Shown here in pieces: positions 18,597 through 27,588 of a stretch of 64,000 bases of DNA; the first letter of the stretch is position 1, and every line of letters begins with the position of its first letter. The notes beneath the pieces were generated by a model that was not told the DNA's origin, made no database searches, and saw nothing but the letters and a program-made list of their open reading frames with translations. The DNA comes from an uncultured Ruminococcus sp. (GTDB lineage: Bacteria > Bacillota > Clostridia > Oscillospirales > Ruminococcaceae), in contig NZ_CAMKRR010000003.1 of NCBI RefSeq assembly GCF_946415235.1, positions 1-64,000 on the forward strand, written 5' to 3'. The position numbers were made by a program, and so were the translations under genes.

Positions 18597-19241
18597 ATGT
18601 CAAAGAGCACAATATCCAATTCAGTCATAAGAAGACTACCTCGATATTATCGTTTCCTTGGTGAACTCGAGCATAACGGCTATATCCGCATCTCATCGCG
18701 TGAGCTTTCGGAGAAAATGGGGCTCACAGCTTCGCAGATACGTCAGGACTTCAATTGCTTCGGCGAGTTCGGACAGCAGGGCTACGGCTACAACGTAAGC
18801 GACCTTCGCTTTGAAATAGGCAAAATACTCGGACTTGACACCCTTACGCCTATGATACTTCTCGGTGCGGGAAATCTCGGAAAAGCAATCGCAACACACA
18901 TTGATTTTCATAACAAAGGCTTTGACCTTATAGGAGCATTCGACGTTAATCCCGATATAATCGGCAAGGACCTCGGAGGGCTCAAAGTCAAAAGCATCGA
19001 AGAGGTAGGGACATTCTGTGCAGAAAACAAGCCTGTTGCCGCTATACTCTGCGTTCCCATGACGTCCGCCGAAAAGCTTGTGAATACGCTTATCGAATGC
19101 GGTATAAAAGCTTTCTGGAACTTTACCCACTATGACCTGAAAGTGCTGCATAAAGGCATTGTCGTGGAAAATGTACATCTTGGCGACAGTCTTACAACTC
19201 TTTCCTATGGCTTGAACAACCTTGAAAGCAATAATAAATGA
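18597..19241 (+). CDS. rex: Redox-sensing transcriptional repressor Rex
   Basis: 214 residues: an N-terminal winged helix (about 1-80, with SSRELSEKMGLTASQIRQDFNCFGEFGQQGYGYNV region) and a C-terminal Rossmann domain that senses the NADH/NAD+ ratio (GAGNLGKAIATHI about residues 92-104). Family members repress fermentation and redox genes until NADH rises. It is last in the acn-icd unit and precedes the fumarase/Hdr/fumarate-reductase operon, so control of that NADH-consuming operon is plausible. A partial Rex-like site lies at 19589-19606. Confidence 0.95.
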   Translation: MSKSTISNSVIRRLPRYYRFLGELEHNGYIRISSRELSEKMGLTASQIRQDFNCFGEFGQQGYGYNVSDLRFEIGKILGLDTLTPMILLGAGNLGKAIATHIDFHNKGFDLIGAFDVNPDIIGKDLGGLKVKSIEEVGTFCAENKPVAAILCVPMTSAEKLVNTLIECGIKAFWNFTHYDLKVLHKGIVVENVHLGDSLTTLSYGLNNLESNNK

Positions 19242-19246
19242 ACACG

Positions 19247-19279
19247 AAACGGAGCTTTGCATCAGAAGCTCCGTTTTTT
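19247..19279 (+). terminator. Terminator after rex
   Basis: 8-bp stem CGGAGCTT / AAGCTCCG (19250-19257, 19266-19273), extendable by flanking A-T pairs, followed by TTTTTT. Confidence 0.92.
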
Positions 19280-19636
19280 CAAAATCATCGCATATATAGT
19301 GTGAAAAAAATATCAAACTCTCAGCAACATTATATATTAATCGGAATAAACATATTCCTTCACCTTGATGTCAATTATATGGCTTGCATAAAAAAGGTCA
19401 ATTGTTTTATGCATATATAATAAAACTACTCGTTTGATATGTTTTGGTTCACCCTTCAGCAAAGACCGCAGGAAGATAAATAATGCCAAAAATAATATTG
19501 ATTTACTATTTATGTACATTTTTTAGGCTGCTGATATATAAAACAATATATCATATAAAAGATTTATTAAGGTTTTAATAAAAAAGAATTGTTAATTAGA
19601 TATCAATATCTGAATAGCAATATTCTTAAACTGAAT
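19280..19636. other. AT-rich leader before the fumarase operon
   Basis: About 360 bases without a convincing gene. The only notable feature is TTGTTAATTAGATATCAA (19589-19606). It matches the left half of the Rex consensus TTGTTAA-N4-TTAACAA fully and the right half in four of seven positions. The rest is low-complexity AT sequence. Confidence 0.45.
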
Positions 19637-19665
19637 TTGAAATAATCCCGAGATACTGGTATACT
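19637..19665 (+). promoter_or_regulatory. Promoter of the fumarase/Hdr/Frd operon
   Basis: TTGAAA (19637-19642), 17-bp spacer ending in an extended -10 TGG, TATACT (19660-19665). It lies 85 bases before the chosen fumC start. No other promoter as good is evident in the short gaps up to 29886. Confidence 0.75.
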
Positions 19666-19750
19666 TATAATGTATACGATTGAAATTAAGGAGATAGTGT
19701 CATATTTTGCATTTTCTCCGCTAAATCTGTCTGGGAGAGTGGATATTAAA

Positions 19751-21127
19751 ATGGATTACCGTATAGAACATGATTCAATGGGCGAGGTCAAAGTACCTAA
19801 CGATAAGTACTGGGGCGCACAGACCGAAAGAAGTCATGAAAATTTCCTTATCGGCGTAGGCATCGAGACAATGCCGCGTGAGATAACACACGCTCTGGGA
19901 ATTCTGAAAAAAGCTGCCGCAATGGCAAATTATGTGATAAAGCCCGAGAAAATGACTGAAGAAAAGCGTGACATTATCGTCAGAGTATGCGACGAAGTCA
20001 TAAGCGGCTCTCTTAACGATCATTTCCCGCTTGTCGTATGGCAGACGGGAAGCGGTACTCAGTCAAATATGAATACAAACGAGGTAATTGCCAACCGCGG
20101 AAACGAGATCGCAGGCAAAGCTCTTCTTCATCCGAATGATGACATAAATATGAGTCAGTCCTCAAACGATACTTTTCCAACAGCTATGCATATATCCGCC
20201 GTTCTTGCGCTTGAGGACAGAGTAGTGCCCGCTGTTGAAGAGCTTATCAATACATTTATCAGGCTTGAAGCTGAAAATGAAGGCATAGTAAAAAGCGGAC
20301 GCACTCATCTTCAGGACGCAACTCCTATCAAGTTCTCTCAGGAGATCAGCGGCTGGAGAGCTTCTCTTGAAAAAGATAAAAAAATGATACTTTCAGCCTG
20401 TGAGGAGCTCAAAGAACTCGCACTCGGCGGAACTGCCGTTGGTACAGGTTTGAACGCACCTAAGGGATTTGCCGAAAAGGCTGCGGAGAATGTCGGAAAG
20501 CTCACGGGAAAGGATTTCAGATCATCACCGAACAAATTCCACTCTCTTACTTCAAAGGACGAGATCGTTTTTGCCCACGGAGCATTAAAGGCTCTTGCAG
20601 CTGATATGATGAAGATTGCCAATGACGTCAGATGGCTCGCATCGGGCCCCCGTGACGGACTCGGAGAGATATTCATTCCCGAAAACGAGCCCGGCTCTTC
20701 AATAATGCCCGGAAAAGTCAATCCTACACAGTGCGAACAGGTAACAATGGTCGCTGTACAGGTAATGGGCAACGATGTCACCGTAGGTATGGCTGCTTCA
20801 CAGGGAAATTTTGAGCTCAATGTCTTTATGCCTGTATGTGCATACAATTTCCTGCAGTCAGCAAGACTTCTTGCAGAATCCATAACCTCCTTCAATAAGA
20901 ACTGTGCAGTAGGAATAAAGGCGAACAGAGAAAAGATGCACCACAATCTTCACAATTCTCTTATGCTCGTAACAGCCCTCAATCCTTATATCGGCTACGA
21001 AAACGCCGCAAAGACTGCAAAAAAAGCCTTCAAAGACAATATAACCCTTAAGGAAGCCTGCGTGGAGCTTGGTTTCCTTACTCCCGAAAGATTTGATGAA
21101 GTATTCCATCCCGAAGAGATGGTCTGA
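19751..21127 (+). CDS. fumC: Fumarate hydratase, class II
   Basis: Interconverts malate and fumarate; here probably runs towards fumarate to feed fumarate reductase. 458 residues from ATG 19751, with GGGAGAG as ribosome site. The frame is open upstream to 19670, but the family start MDYRIEHDSMGEV fits this ATG. It has the iron-free class II signature GSSIMPGKVNPTQCE, the catalytic SSNDTFPTAMH region and SGRTHLQDA. It is the first gene of a run in which every following gap is under 25 bases through the fumarate reductase flavoprotein. Confidence 0.94.
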   Translation: MDYRIEHDSMGEVKVPNDKYWGAQTERSHENFLIGVGIETMPREITHALGILKKAAAMANYVIKPEKMTEEKRDIIVRVCDEVISGSLNDHFPLVVWQTGSGTQSNMNTNEVIANRGNEIAGKALLHPNDDINMSQSSNDTFPTAMHISAVLALEDRVVPAVEELINTFIRLEAENEGIVKSGRTHLQDATPIKFSQEISGWRASLEKDKKMILSACEELKELALGGTAVGTGLNAPKGFAEKAAENVGKLTGKDFRSSPNKFHSLTSKDEIVFAHGALKALAADMMKIANDVRWLASGPRDGLGEIFIPENEPGSSIMPGKVNPTQCEQVTMVAVQVMGNDVTVGMAASQGNFELNVFMPVCAYNFLQSARLLAESITSFNKNCAVGIKANREKMHHNLHNSLMLVTALNPYIGYENAAKTAKKAFKDNITLKEACVELGFLTPERFDEVFHPEEMV

Positions 21128-21151
21128 TATATAATGAAAGGAAAAATGCGT

Positions 21152-21949
21152 ATGGAAACCTTTACTTATTATCCCGGATGTACGCTGAGGACCAAAGCCA
21201 AGACTCTCGACGATTACGCAAGAGCATCTGCAAAAGCGCTCGGCATATCACTTGAAGAGCCTTCCGACTGGCAGTGCTGCGGCGGCGCATATACAACAGC
21301 AAAAGACGAAATCGCTACCAAGCTTTCGGCAGTAAGGACCTTAAATGCTGCAAGGGCAGCTGACAGACCGCTTATTACAGTCTGTTCCGCATGTCATAAT
21401 GTTATCAAGCAGACAAATTACGATATATCGCACGATGAAGAATTTGCTTCAAAAGTAAATAACTACCTCAAGCTTGACGAGCCATACTGCGGAGAAGCAA
21501 CAGTATATCACTATCTCGAAATGCTCAGGGACGTTATAGGCTTTGATGAGCTTGCAAAAAAGGTCGTTAATCCTCTTACGGGCAAAAAAATAGCTGCTTA
21601 TTACGGCTGTCTGCTGCTCCGTCCTTCAAAAGCTCTTGCAATGGATGATCCGGAAAATCCGTCTATCATAGAAGACTTTATCCGAGCCATAGGCGGAACG
21701 CCTGTAATATATGCTCAGAGGAATGAGTGCTGCGGCGGATATATAGCTCTTGAGGACAGGGCTCAGGCACAGAAAAGAAGCAGCAATGTAATGAGGTCCG
21801 CAGAGGATCAGGGGGCGGAAATGGTCATTACTGCCTGTCCGCTTTGTATGTATAATCTGAAAAAAAACTCGGATTCTTCTCTGCCTGTATACTACTTCAC
21901 CGAGATACTTGCTGAGGCTCTCGGAGCAAAGGAGGATGACAATGAATAA
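21152..21949 (+). CDS. Heterodisulfide reductase B-like protein (two CCG domains)
   Basis: 265 residues with two complete CCG motifs: C10, C42-C43, C78 and C81; then C153, C193-C194, C229 and C232. In methanogen HdrB these bind two noncubane [4Fe-4S] clusters that cleave CoM-S-S-CoB. This organism should lack those cofactors, so the electron acceptor must differ. ATG 21152 is favoured; AAAGGA at 21137-21142 is well spaced for it and too close to the ATG at 21146. The stop overlaps the HdrC-like start by eight bases. Confidence 0.9.
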   Translation: METFTYYPGCTLRTKAKTLDDYARASAKALGISLEEPSDWQCCGGAYTTAKDEIATKLSAVRTLNAARAADRPLITVCSACHNVIKQTNYDISHDEEFASKVNNYLKLDEPYCGEATVYHYLEMLRDVIGFDELAKKVVNPLTGKKIAAYYGCLLLRPSKALAMDDPENPSIIEDFIRAIGGTPVIYAQRNECCGGYIALEDRAQAQKRSSNVMRSAEDQGAEMVITACPLCMYNLKKNSDSSLPVYYFTEILAEALGAKEDDNE

Positions 21950-22325
21950 AAATCTCAAAGAACAGGTGCTGCGTTCATGCGGCGTAAACGTACTTAAATG
22001 TATGCGCTGCGGAAAGTGCTCGGGAACCTGTCCTTCTTACGATGAAATGGAATATCATCCTCATCAGTTCGTTTATATGGTCGAGCGCGGAGATATCGAG
22101 ACACTGATGAATTCAAAGTCGATATACAAGTGCCTGACCTGTTTCGCCTGCGTTGACAGATGTCCGCGAAATGTAGAGCCTGCAAAGGTAGTGGAAGCAG
22201 TTCGCCTTGCAGCGATAAGGCAGCAGGGAAACAATCACATGAACCCGAATCAGATACCTGAAATGCTTGACGAGGATATGCCGCAGCAGGCTATAGTTAC
22301 AGCATTCAGGAAATACATAAAGTAA
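21942..22325 (+). CDS. Heterodisulfide reductase C-like ferredoxin subunit
   Basis: 127 residues with two [4Fe-4S] motifs, C20/C23/C26/C30 and C64/C67/C70/C74, in the HdrC pattern CMRCGKCSGTCP and CLTCFACVDRCP. It conducts electrons between HdrA and HdrB. ATG 21942 follows GGAGG and overlaps the HdrB-like gene, so the two are made in equal amounts. Seventeen bases separate it from hdrA-like. Confidence 0.9.
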   Translation: MNKNLKEQVLRSCGVNVLKCMRCGKCSGTCPSYDEMEYHPHQFVYMVERGDIETLMNSKSIYKCLTCFACVDRCPRNVEPAKVVEAVRLAAIRQQGNNHMNPNQIPEMLDEDMPQQAIVTAFRKYIK

Positions 22326-22342
22326 GAAGGGGGGACAGTTTA

Positions 22343-24334
22343 ATGCAGAGAATAGGTGTATTTGTCTGTCACTGCGGAACAAATATCGCTGCAACTGTCG
22401 ATGTAAAGGCAGTCGCGGAAGCGCTTGGTCATGAACCCGGAGTTATCGTCTCTCAGGATTACCAGTATATGTGTTCCGAATCAGGTCAGAACCTTGTAAA
22501 AAACGCTATAAAAGAACATAACCTCACAGGCGTCGTGGTATGTTCATGTTCTCCGAGAATGCATGAAAATACATTCAGAAAAGCAGCAGCTTCAGCAGGT
22601 CTTAATCCTTATCTCGTAGAAATTGCCAATATCCGCGAACAGTGTTCATGGATCCACAAGGATATAGCAAGCGCTACGGAAAAGGCAATAATTCTCGGTA
22701 AGGCAGCAGTTGCAAAGGTGCATCTCAATGCTCCTCTTACAGCAGGCGAGAGCCCTGTTGTCAAAAGAGCCCTCGTTATCGGAGGCGGTATAGCAGGAAT
22801 ACAGACTGCCCTTGATATTGCCGAGGCAGGCTTTGATGTAGATATAGTTGAAAAGCAGCCAACGATCGGCGGTAAAATGGCTCAGATAGACAAGACCTTC
22901 CCGACTCTTGACTGTGCAGCCTGCATACTTACGCCTAAAATGGTAGAAGCTTCTCAGAACGAGCACATAACCATACATTCATACAGCGAAGTATCAGACG
23001 TAAAGGGCTTTGTTGGCAATTTTACGGTAACTATAAAGAAAAAGGCACGTTTTGTTGATGAAACAAAATGTACAGGCTGCGGATTATGTACCGAAAAATG
23101 TCCCATGAATAAAGTTCCAAACGAATTCAATATGGGATTTGACAACAGATCAGCAGTATATATCCCGTTTGCTCAGGCTGTACCAAAGGTCGCAACCATT
23201 GATCCGAACTACTGCATGATGCTGAAAACAGGTAAATGCGGAGTCTGCTCAAAGGTATGCTCTGTGGGAGCTATTGACTATAAGCAGGAAGATAAGCTTA
23301 TAGAGCAGAAGTACGGCGCAATCGTCGTTGCTACGGGCTTCAATCCTATAAATCTTGATAAATATGACGAATTCGCATACAATCAGTGTCCTGACGTAGT
23401 AACGTCGCTTGAGCTTGAAAGACTCATGAATGCGGCAGGTCCTAACGGCGGAACGCTTCTTCGTCCTTCAGACAAAACGCATCCACACAAGATAGTATTC
23501 GTCCAGTGCGTAGGTTCAAGATGTGACGACAGCAAGGGAAAACCCTACTGCTCGAAGATATGCTGTATGTACACAGCCAAGCACGCTATGCTCATACGCG
23601 AAAAATATCCTGATACAGAGGTTTATGTATTCTACATAGACGTCCGTACTCCCGGAAAGAACTTTGACGAATTCTACCGCAGAGCAGTTGAACAGTACAA
23701 TGTTCACTATATCAAGGGTATGGTCGGAAAGGTAACTCCGCGTTCAGACGGCAAGATAGACGTTCAGGCTTCCGACCTCCTTGCAAACGAACAGCTCCAT
23801 ATTGACGCTGATATGGTAGTTCTTGCAGCAGCTATCGAGCCTGACAAGACAGCCCGTCCGCTTGCAACAATGCTGACAACTCAGATGGATACAAATGATT
23901 TCTTCACGGAAGCTCATCCGAAGCTCCGTCCCGTCGAGAGCGCAACGGCCGGTATATTCCTTTCGGGTGCCTGTCAGGGTCCGAAGGATATCCCAGAAAC
24001 AGTCGCTCAGGCAAGTGCGGCAGCTGCAAAGGCTATAGGACTCCTTGTAAAGAACAGTATCACCTGTAATCCCTGCGTTGCCCATTCAGACGAGCTCATG
24101 TGCAACGGCTGCTCCTCATGTGAAAAGGTTTGTCCTTACGGCGCTATCACATACATTGACAAGGAATTCAAAATGCCAGACAGAACTGTTGCAATACGAA
24201 GAGTTGCAAGCGTCAATCCTGCTGTATGTCAGGGCTGCGGTGCTTGTACAGTCGCTTGTCCTTCGGGAGCAATGGATCTGAACGGATTTTCAAACAGCCA
24301 GATCATAGCGGAGGTAGATGCAATATGCAAGTAA
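22343..24334 (+). CDS. Heterodisulfide reductase A-like flavoprotein
   Basis: 663 residues, the length of methanogen HdrA. An N-terminal Cys domain has C9, C11, C44, C67 and C69. The FAD fold has VIGGGIAGIQ (145-154) and the HdrA insertion LDCAACILTPK with C191 and C194. An inserted ferredoxin region spans 243-306, and a C-terminal two-cluster ferredoxin starts at C587 and C629. In known complexes the HdrA FAD is the site of electron bifurcation between ferredoxin and a higher-potential acceptor. Bifurcation here is inferred from family and context. It is preceded by a GGGGGG ribosome site. Confidence 0.92.
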   Translation: MQRIGVFVCHCGTNIAATVDVKAVAEALGHEPGVIVSQDYQYMCSESGQNLVKNAIKEHNLTGVVVCSCSPRMHENTFRKAAASAGLNPYLVEIANIREQCSWIHKDIASATEKAIILGKAAVAKVHLNAPLTAGESPVVKRALVIGGGIAGIQTALDIAEAGFDVDIVEKQPTIGGKMAQIDKTFPTLDCAACILTPKMVEASQNEHITIHSYSEVSDVKGFVGNFTVTIKKKARFVDETKCTGCGLCTEKCPMNKVPNEFNMGFDNRSAVYIPFAQAVPKVATIDPNYCMMLKTGKCGVCSKVCSVGAIDYKQEDKLIEQKYGAIVVATGFNPINLDKYDEFAYNQCPDVVTSLELERLMNAAGPNGGTLLRPSDKTHPHKIVFVQCVGSRCDDSKGKPYCSKICCMYTAKHAMLIREKYPDTEVYVFYIDVRTPGKNFDEFYRRAVEQYNVHYIKGMVGKVTPRSDGKIDVQASDLLANEQLHIDADMVVLAAAIEPDKTARPLATMLTTQMDTNDFFTEAHPKLRPVESATAGIFLSGACQGPKDIPETVAQASAAAAKAIGLLVKNSITCNPCVAHSDELMCNGCSSCEKVCPYGAITYIDKEFKMPDRTVAIRRVASVNPAVCQGCGACTVACPSGAMDLNGFSNSQIIAEVDAICK

Positions 24335-24771
24335 ATGAAAATAAAGAGTTTCAGCCGCTGATCGTAGCTTTCTGCTGCAACTGGTGCTCCTATGCAGGAG
24401 CTGACCTCGCAGGCACAAACAGGCTGAACTATCCCGATAACATTAAGATAATCAGAGTCCCGTGCTCATGCAGAGTAAATCCTATGTTCATTCTCAGAGC
24501 TTTTCAGCGCGGAGCCGACGGAGTGATACTCTGCGGCTGCCACCCCGGAGACTGTCACTACACCTCGGGAAACTATTTTACAAGAAGAAGAATGACGCTT
24601 CTGTTCAGTATGCTGGATTTTCTCGGTATTGAACGTGATAGAACAAGAGTAGAATGGGTGTCCGCAGCTGAAGGAGCTAAATTTGCAGCTACCATGAACG
24701 AATTTACGGAAGCTGTAAAAAAACTCGGACCTAACCGCAGATTGGAGGATCTACGATGCAGGAAGCAATGA
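24325..24771 (+). CDS. MvhD/FlxD-like [2Fe-2S] electron transfer subunit
   Basis: 148 residues of the MvhD family, which passes electrons from a hydrogenase or dehydrogenase to HdrA. Cysteines C17/C18, C21, C47, C49, C70, C72 and C77 include the characteristic CGCHPGDCHY. ATG 24325 follows GGAGG and overlaps the hdrA-like stop by ten bases. There is no hydrogenase gene nearby; the downstream Flx-like subunits are the likely electron source. Confidence 0.92.
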   Translation: MQVNENKEFQPLIVAFCCNWCSYAGADLAGTNRLNYPDNIKIIRVPCSCRVNPMFILRAFQRGADGVILCGCHPGDCHYTSGNYFTRRRMTLLFSMLDFLGIERDRTRVEWVSAAEGAKFAATMNEFTEAVKKLGPNRRLEDLRCRKQ

Positions 24772-25727
24772 TAAATAAAGCAAAACAGCTTTTGGCCGAC
24801 GGCATCGTTGACCGTGTCATCGGCTGGAAGAGGGGAGAATTCGTTTACGATATCACTCCTGCGATATTTGAAACTGCCGAAGAGCTTGAAAAAGACTTTG
24901 TATATGACGATTTTACAGCGGCAAATGTTTCAAAATATCTTGTAAAAGAGAGCAAAAAGGAAGGAAAGATACTTGCTTTCCTCAAGCCCTGCGACACATA
25001 CAGCTTCAATCAGCTCATAAAGGAGCACAGGGTTGTACGTGAAAATGTTTATATAGTGGGCATCCCCGGAGGTCCAAAGCTTGACGCTGAAAAGATAAAG
25101 GAAAAGGGGATAACAGGTATTCTAAGCGTAAAAAACGAAAACTACACATTAAAGATCGAAACTGTTTACGGCGAGGAGACAATGCCTTTCTATGAGGCAG
25201 TACTTGACAAGTGCGCTTCATGCAAGAGCAAAAAGCATATGATATATGACGAGCTTCTTGGTGAAGAAGGCGATGTACTCGACTCAAACCGCTTCGATAT
25301 GGTAGAAAAGCTCGAGAACATGACCGCGCAGGAGCGTTATGACTTCTGGAGAGAGCAGCTTTCAAAGTGTATACGCTGCAATGCCTGCCGCAATGTCTGT
25401 CCTGCCTGCACCTGCGAAAAGTGCGTTTTCGATAATCCAGATTCGGGGATTGAAAACAAGGCTCCCGCAGACAGCTTTGAGGAGAATATGTTCCACATAA
25501 TCCGCGCGTTCCACGTAGCGGGAAGATGTACGGACTGCGGCGAATGCTCAAGAGTATGCCCTCAGAATATACCGCTTCATCTTCTCAACCGCAAGTTCAT
25601 TAAGGATATAAATACTTTTTACGGCGAATATCAGGCAGGAGAGGATACTACCTCCCGTGCTCCGCTGAATGAATATAAACAGAGCGACTGTGAAGCAAAT
25701 ATAGTTCATGAAAGGGGAGCAGAATAA
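24756..25727 (+). CDS. Flx-type iron-sulfur subunit with FrhB-like N-terminus
   Basis: 323 residues. The N-terminal 150 residues resemble the FrhB/F420-hydrogenase beta fold (LAFLKPCDTYSF with KPCD at 77-80, then YIVGIPGGP). The C-terminal half has two [4Fe-4S] motifs, C205/C208/C211/C215 and C258/C261/C264/C268, plus extra cysteines in CPACTCEKC. Its start overlaps the MvhD-like gene by 16 bases and follows GGAGG. I read it as one of the iron-sulfur subunits of a FlxABCD-like input module; which Flx letter it corresponds to is uncertain. Confidence 0.82.
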   Translation: MQEAMINKAKQLLADGIVDRVIGWKRGEFVYDITPAIFETAEELEKDFVYDDFTAANVSKYLVKESKKEGKILAFLKPCDTYSFNQLIKEHRVVRENVYIVGIPGGPKLDAEKIKEKGITGILSVKNENYTLKIETVYGEETMPFYEAVLDKCASCKSKKHMIYDELLGEEGDVLDSNRFDMVEKLENMTAQERYDFWREQLSKCIRCNACRNVCPACTCEKCVFDNPDSGIENKAPADSFEENMFHIIRAFHVAGRCTDCGECSRVCPQNIPLHLLNRKFIKDINTFYGEYQAGEDTTSRAPLNEYKQSDCEANIVHERGAE

Positions 25728-26746
25728 TGCTGAAGATATCACTTGACAAGCTTGATAAGCTTTTTGAAGCTGTCTCAGCTTCAAAGGCTCTCTATGTCCC
25801 CACTGACCGCGAAGACGGCGGCGCTGAATACAGAAAGTACGAAAGCGGCATGAAACTCAGCAGCGCTCTCAACACTGTAAGGAGCGCAAAGGATTTCTTC
25901 TTTCCTCAGACGGAAAACCTCGTTGACTTCAAAATGGACGGCAAAAGTATTGAAGTTATAGATGTCCGTGAAGAAGCAGAGGATTTTGTAATATTCGGTG
26001 TACGCGCCTGTGACGCAAGAAGCTTCACGATACTCGACAAGGTATTCCTTGCCGAACCCGTTGACAGCTATTATAAAAACCGCCGCGAACACGGAACTGT
26101 TGTAACTATGGCTTGTACACGTCCTGCCGAGACCTGCTTCTGCGGTACCTTCGGTATAGACGCAGCTTCTCCCGAGGGTGATGCCGCCTGCTACAGCGAC
26201 GGTGAGAACTTATTCATAGAAGCTCACAACGAAAAGGGACAGAAGTTCATAGACTCTGTATCATCGCTTCTCGAAGAAGGCGATACTTCAAAGCTTGAAG
26301 AAACACGCAGCAAAACAAGAGAGATACTGAAAAAGCTTCCTCTTGCCGACCTTACAACTGACAGCTTCGGCGGAGACAAGCTGAATGAGTACTTCAACTC
26401 CGATAAATGGGGAGTGCTTTCGGAAAGCTGTCTCGGCTGCGGCACCTGCACCTTTGTTTGTCCTACCTGTCAGTGCTATGACATAAAGGATTTCAATACA
26501 GGTCACGGAATAAAGCGTTTCCGCTGCTGGGACTCATGTATGTACTCCGATTTCACCAAAATGGCACACGGAAATCCGAGACTTACTCAGCTTGAGCGCT
26601 TCCGTCAGAGATTCATGCACAAGCTTGTATATTTCCCCGCAAACAATAACGGAGAATTCGGCTGTGTAGGCTGCGGAAGATGTCTTTCAAAATGTCCCAT
26701 ATCCATGAATATCGTCAAGGTAATGAAAGCGCTGGAGGTAAAGTGA
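25727..26746 (+). CDS. AsrA/FlxB-like 4Fe-4S electron transfer protein
   Basis: 339 residues resembling AsrA of anaerobic sulfite reductase and the matching Flx subunit. It has a GVRACDARS segment near residues 91-99, then two [4Fe-4S] motifs at C235/C238/C241/C245 and C313/C316/C319/C323. The start codon shares a base with the upstream stop (TAATG), and the stop likewise overlaps the next ATG. It is paired with the FAD/NAD subunit downstream, as AsrA is with AsrB. No siroheme subunit (AsrC) is present, so sulfite reduction is unlikely. Confidence 0.85.
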   Translation: MLKISLDKLDKLFEAVSASKALYVPTDREDGGAEYRKYESGMKLSSALNTVRSAKDFFFPQTENLVDFKMDGKSIEVIDVREEAEDFVIFGVRACDARSFTILDKVFLAEPVDSYYKNRREHGTVVTMACTRPAETCFCGTFGIDAASPEGDAACYSDGENLFIEAHNEKGQKFIDSVSSLLEEGDTSKLEETRSKTREILKKLPLADLTTDSFGGDKLNEYFNSDKWGVLSESCLGCGTCTFVCPTCQCYDIKDFNTGHGIKRFRCWDSCMYSDFTKMAHGNPRLTQLERFRQRFMHKLVYFPANNNGEFGCVGCGRCLSKCPISMNIVKVMKALEVK

Positions 26747-27573
26747 TGAATAATGATACATTGATACCTTACATCGGAGTAGTTACCGATATAAGGCAGG
26801 ATACTCCCGATGTCAAGACCTTCAGGGTAGTTTCTCCCGAAGGCGGCAAGGTTTTCGAGCATATGCCCGGACAGTGCGCAATGCTCTCTATCCCCGGAGT
26901 GGGAGAGGCAATGTTCTCAATAACATCTTCTCCTACAAATAAGGAGTTTATGGAGTTCAGCATAAAGAAATGCGGATGTCTTACGACATGGCTCCACGCT
27001 ATGGATGTAGGTCAGCAGATAACGATACGCGGACCTTACGGCAACGCCTTTCCTGTTGAAACAGAGCTTAAAGGAAAGGATCTCCTCTTTATCGCAGGCG
27101 GTATCGGACTTGCTCCTCTTCGGTCGGTAATAAACTATGTCCGTGATAACCGTGCAAATTACGGCGATGTGCAGGTCATCTACGGCTCACGTTCAAAGGA
27201 CGACCTTGTTGACTATCAGGAGATAATCGACGAGTGGATGGCTGATCCTAATATCGAAGTTGATCTCACTATAGACAATCCGCAGGATGGCTGGGATGGC
27301 CATGTAGGCTTTGTTCCGAATTATGTCAAGGAGCTAAATCCCTCTGTAAACAAGACAGTACTTGTCTGCGGACCGCCGATCATGATCAAGTTCACACTTG
27401 CAGGCCTAAAAGAACTTGGCTTTACCGAAACACAGGTCTACACAACTATGGAGCTTCGCATGAAATGCGGCGTCGGAAAATGCGGACGCTGCAATATCGG
27501 AAACAAATATGTATGCAAAGACGGTCCTGTTTTCCGCTTTGATCAGCTTGGCGAACTGCCTGACGAATATTAA
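26746..27573 (+). CDS. FlxA/AsrB-like FAD/NAD(P)H oxidoreductase subunit
   Basis: 275 residues of the ferredoxin-NADP reductase superfamily. It has an FAD-binding barrel (MFSITSSP, residues 56-63), a nucleotide pocket FIAGGIGLAPLRSV (115-128) with CGPPIM (208-213), and a C-terminal [2Fe-2S] site C241/C246/C249/C257 like PyrK and AsrB. It is the likely entry point for NADH or NADPH electrons into the Hdr-like core. ATG 26746 overlaps the upstream TGA; GGAGG lies eight bases before it. Sequence alone does not show the NADH or NADPH preference. Confidence 0.88.
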   Translation: MNNDTLIPYIGVVTDIRQDTPDVKTFRVVSPEGGKVFEHMPGQCAMLSIPGVGEAMFSITSSPTNKEFMEFSIKKCGCLTTWLHAMDVGQQITIRGPYGNAFPVETELKGKDLLFIAGGIGLAPLRSVINYVRDNRANYGDVQVIYGSRSKDDLVDYQEIIDEWMADPNIEVDLTIDNPQDGWDGHVGFVPNYVKELNPSVNKTVLVCGPPIMIKFTLAGLKELGFTETQVYTTMELRMKCGVGKCGRCNIGNKYVCKDGPVFRFDQLGELPDEY

Positions 27574-27588
27574 GAAGGAGAAACTTGC

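Noticed and set aside
19238-19420. Plus-strand frame after rex
   Set aside because: It overlaps the rex terminator and has no ribosome site or recognisable composition.
19670-19750. Longer fumarase start upstream of 19751
   Set aside because: The extra codons lie in the leader right after the -10 box and do not resemble the family; the standard fumarase N-terminus begins at 19751.
26680-26745. N-terminal extension of the FlxA-like protein
   Set aside because: It lies fully inside the upstream AsrA-like gene; GGAGG and the ATG at 26746 give a clear start.
25727-27573. Anaerobic sulfite reductase AsrAB
   Set aside because: The two subunits resemble AsrA and AsrB, but AsrC with siroheme is missing and the flanking genes are Hdr and fumarate reductase parts.
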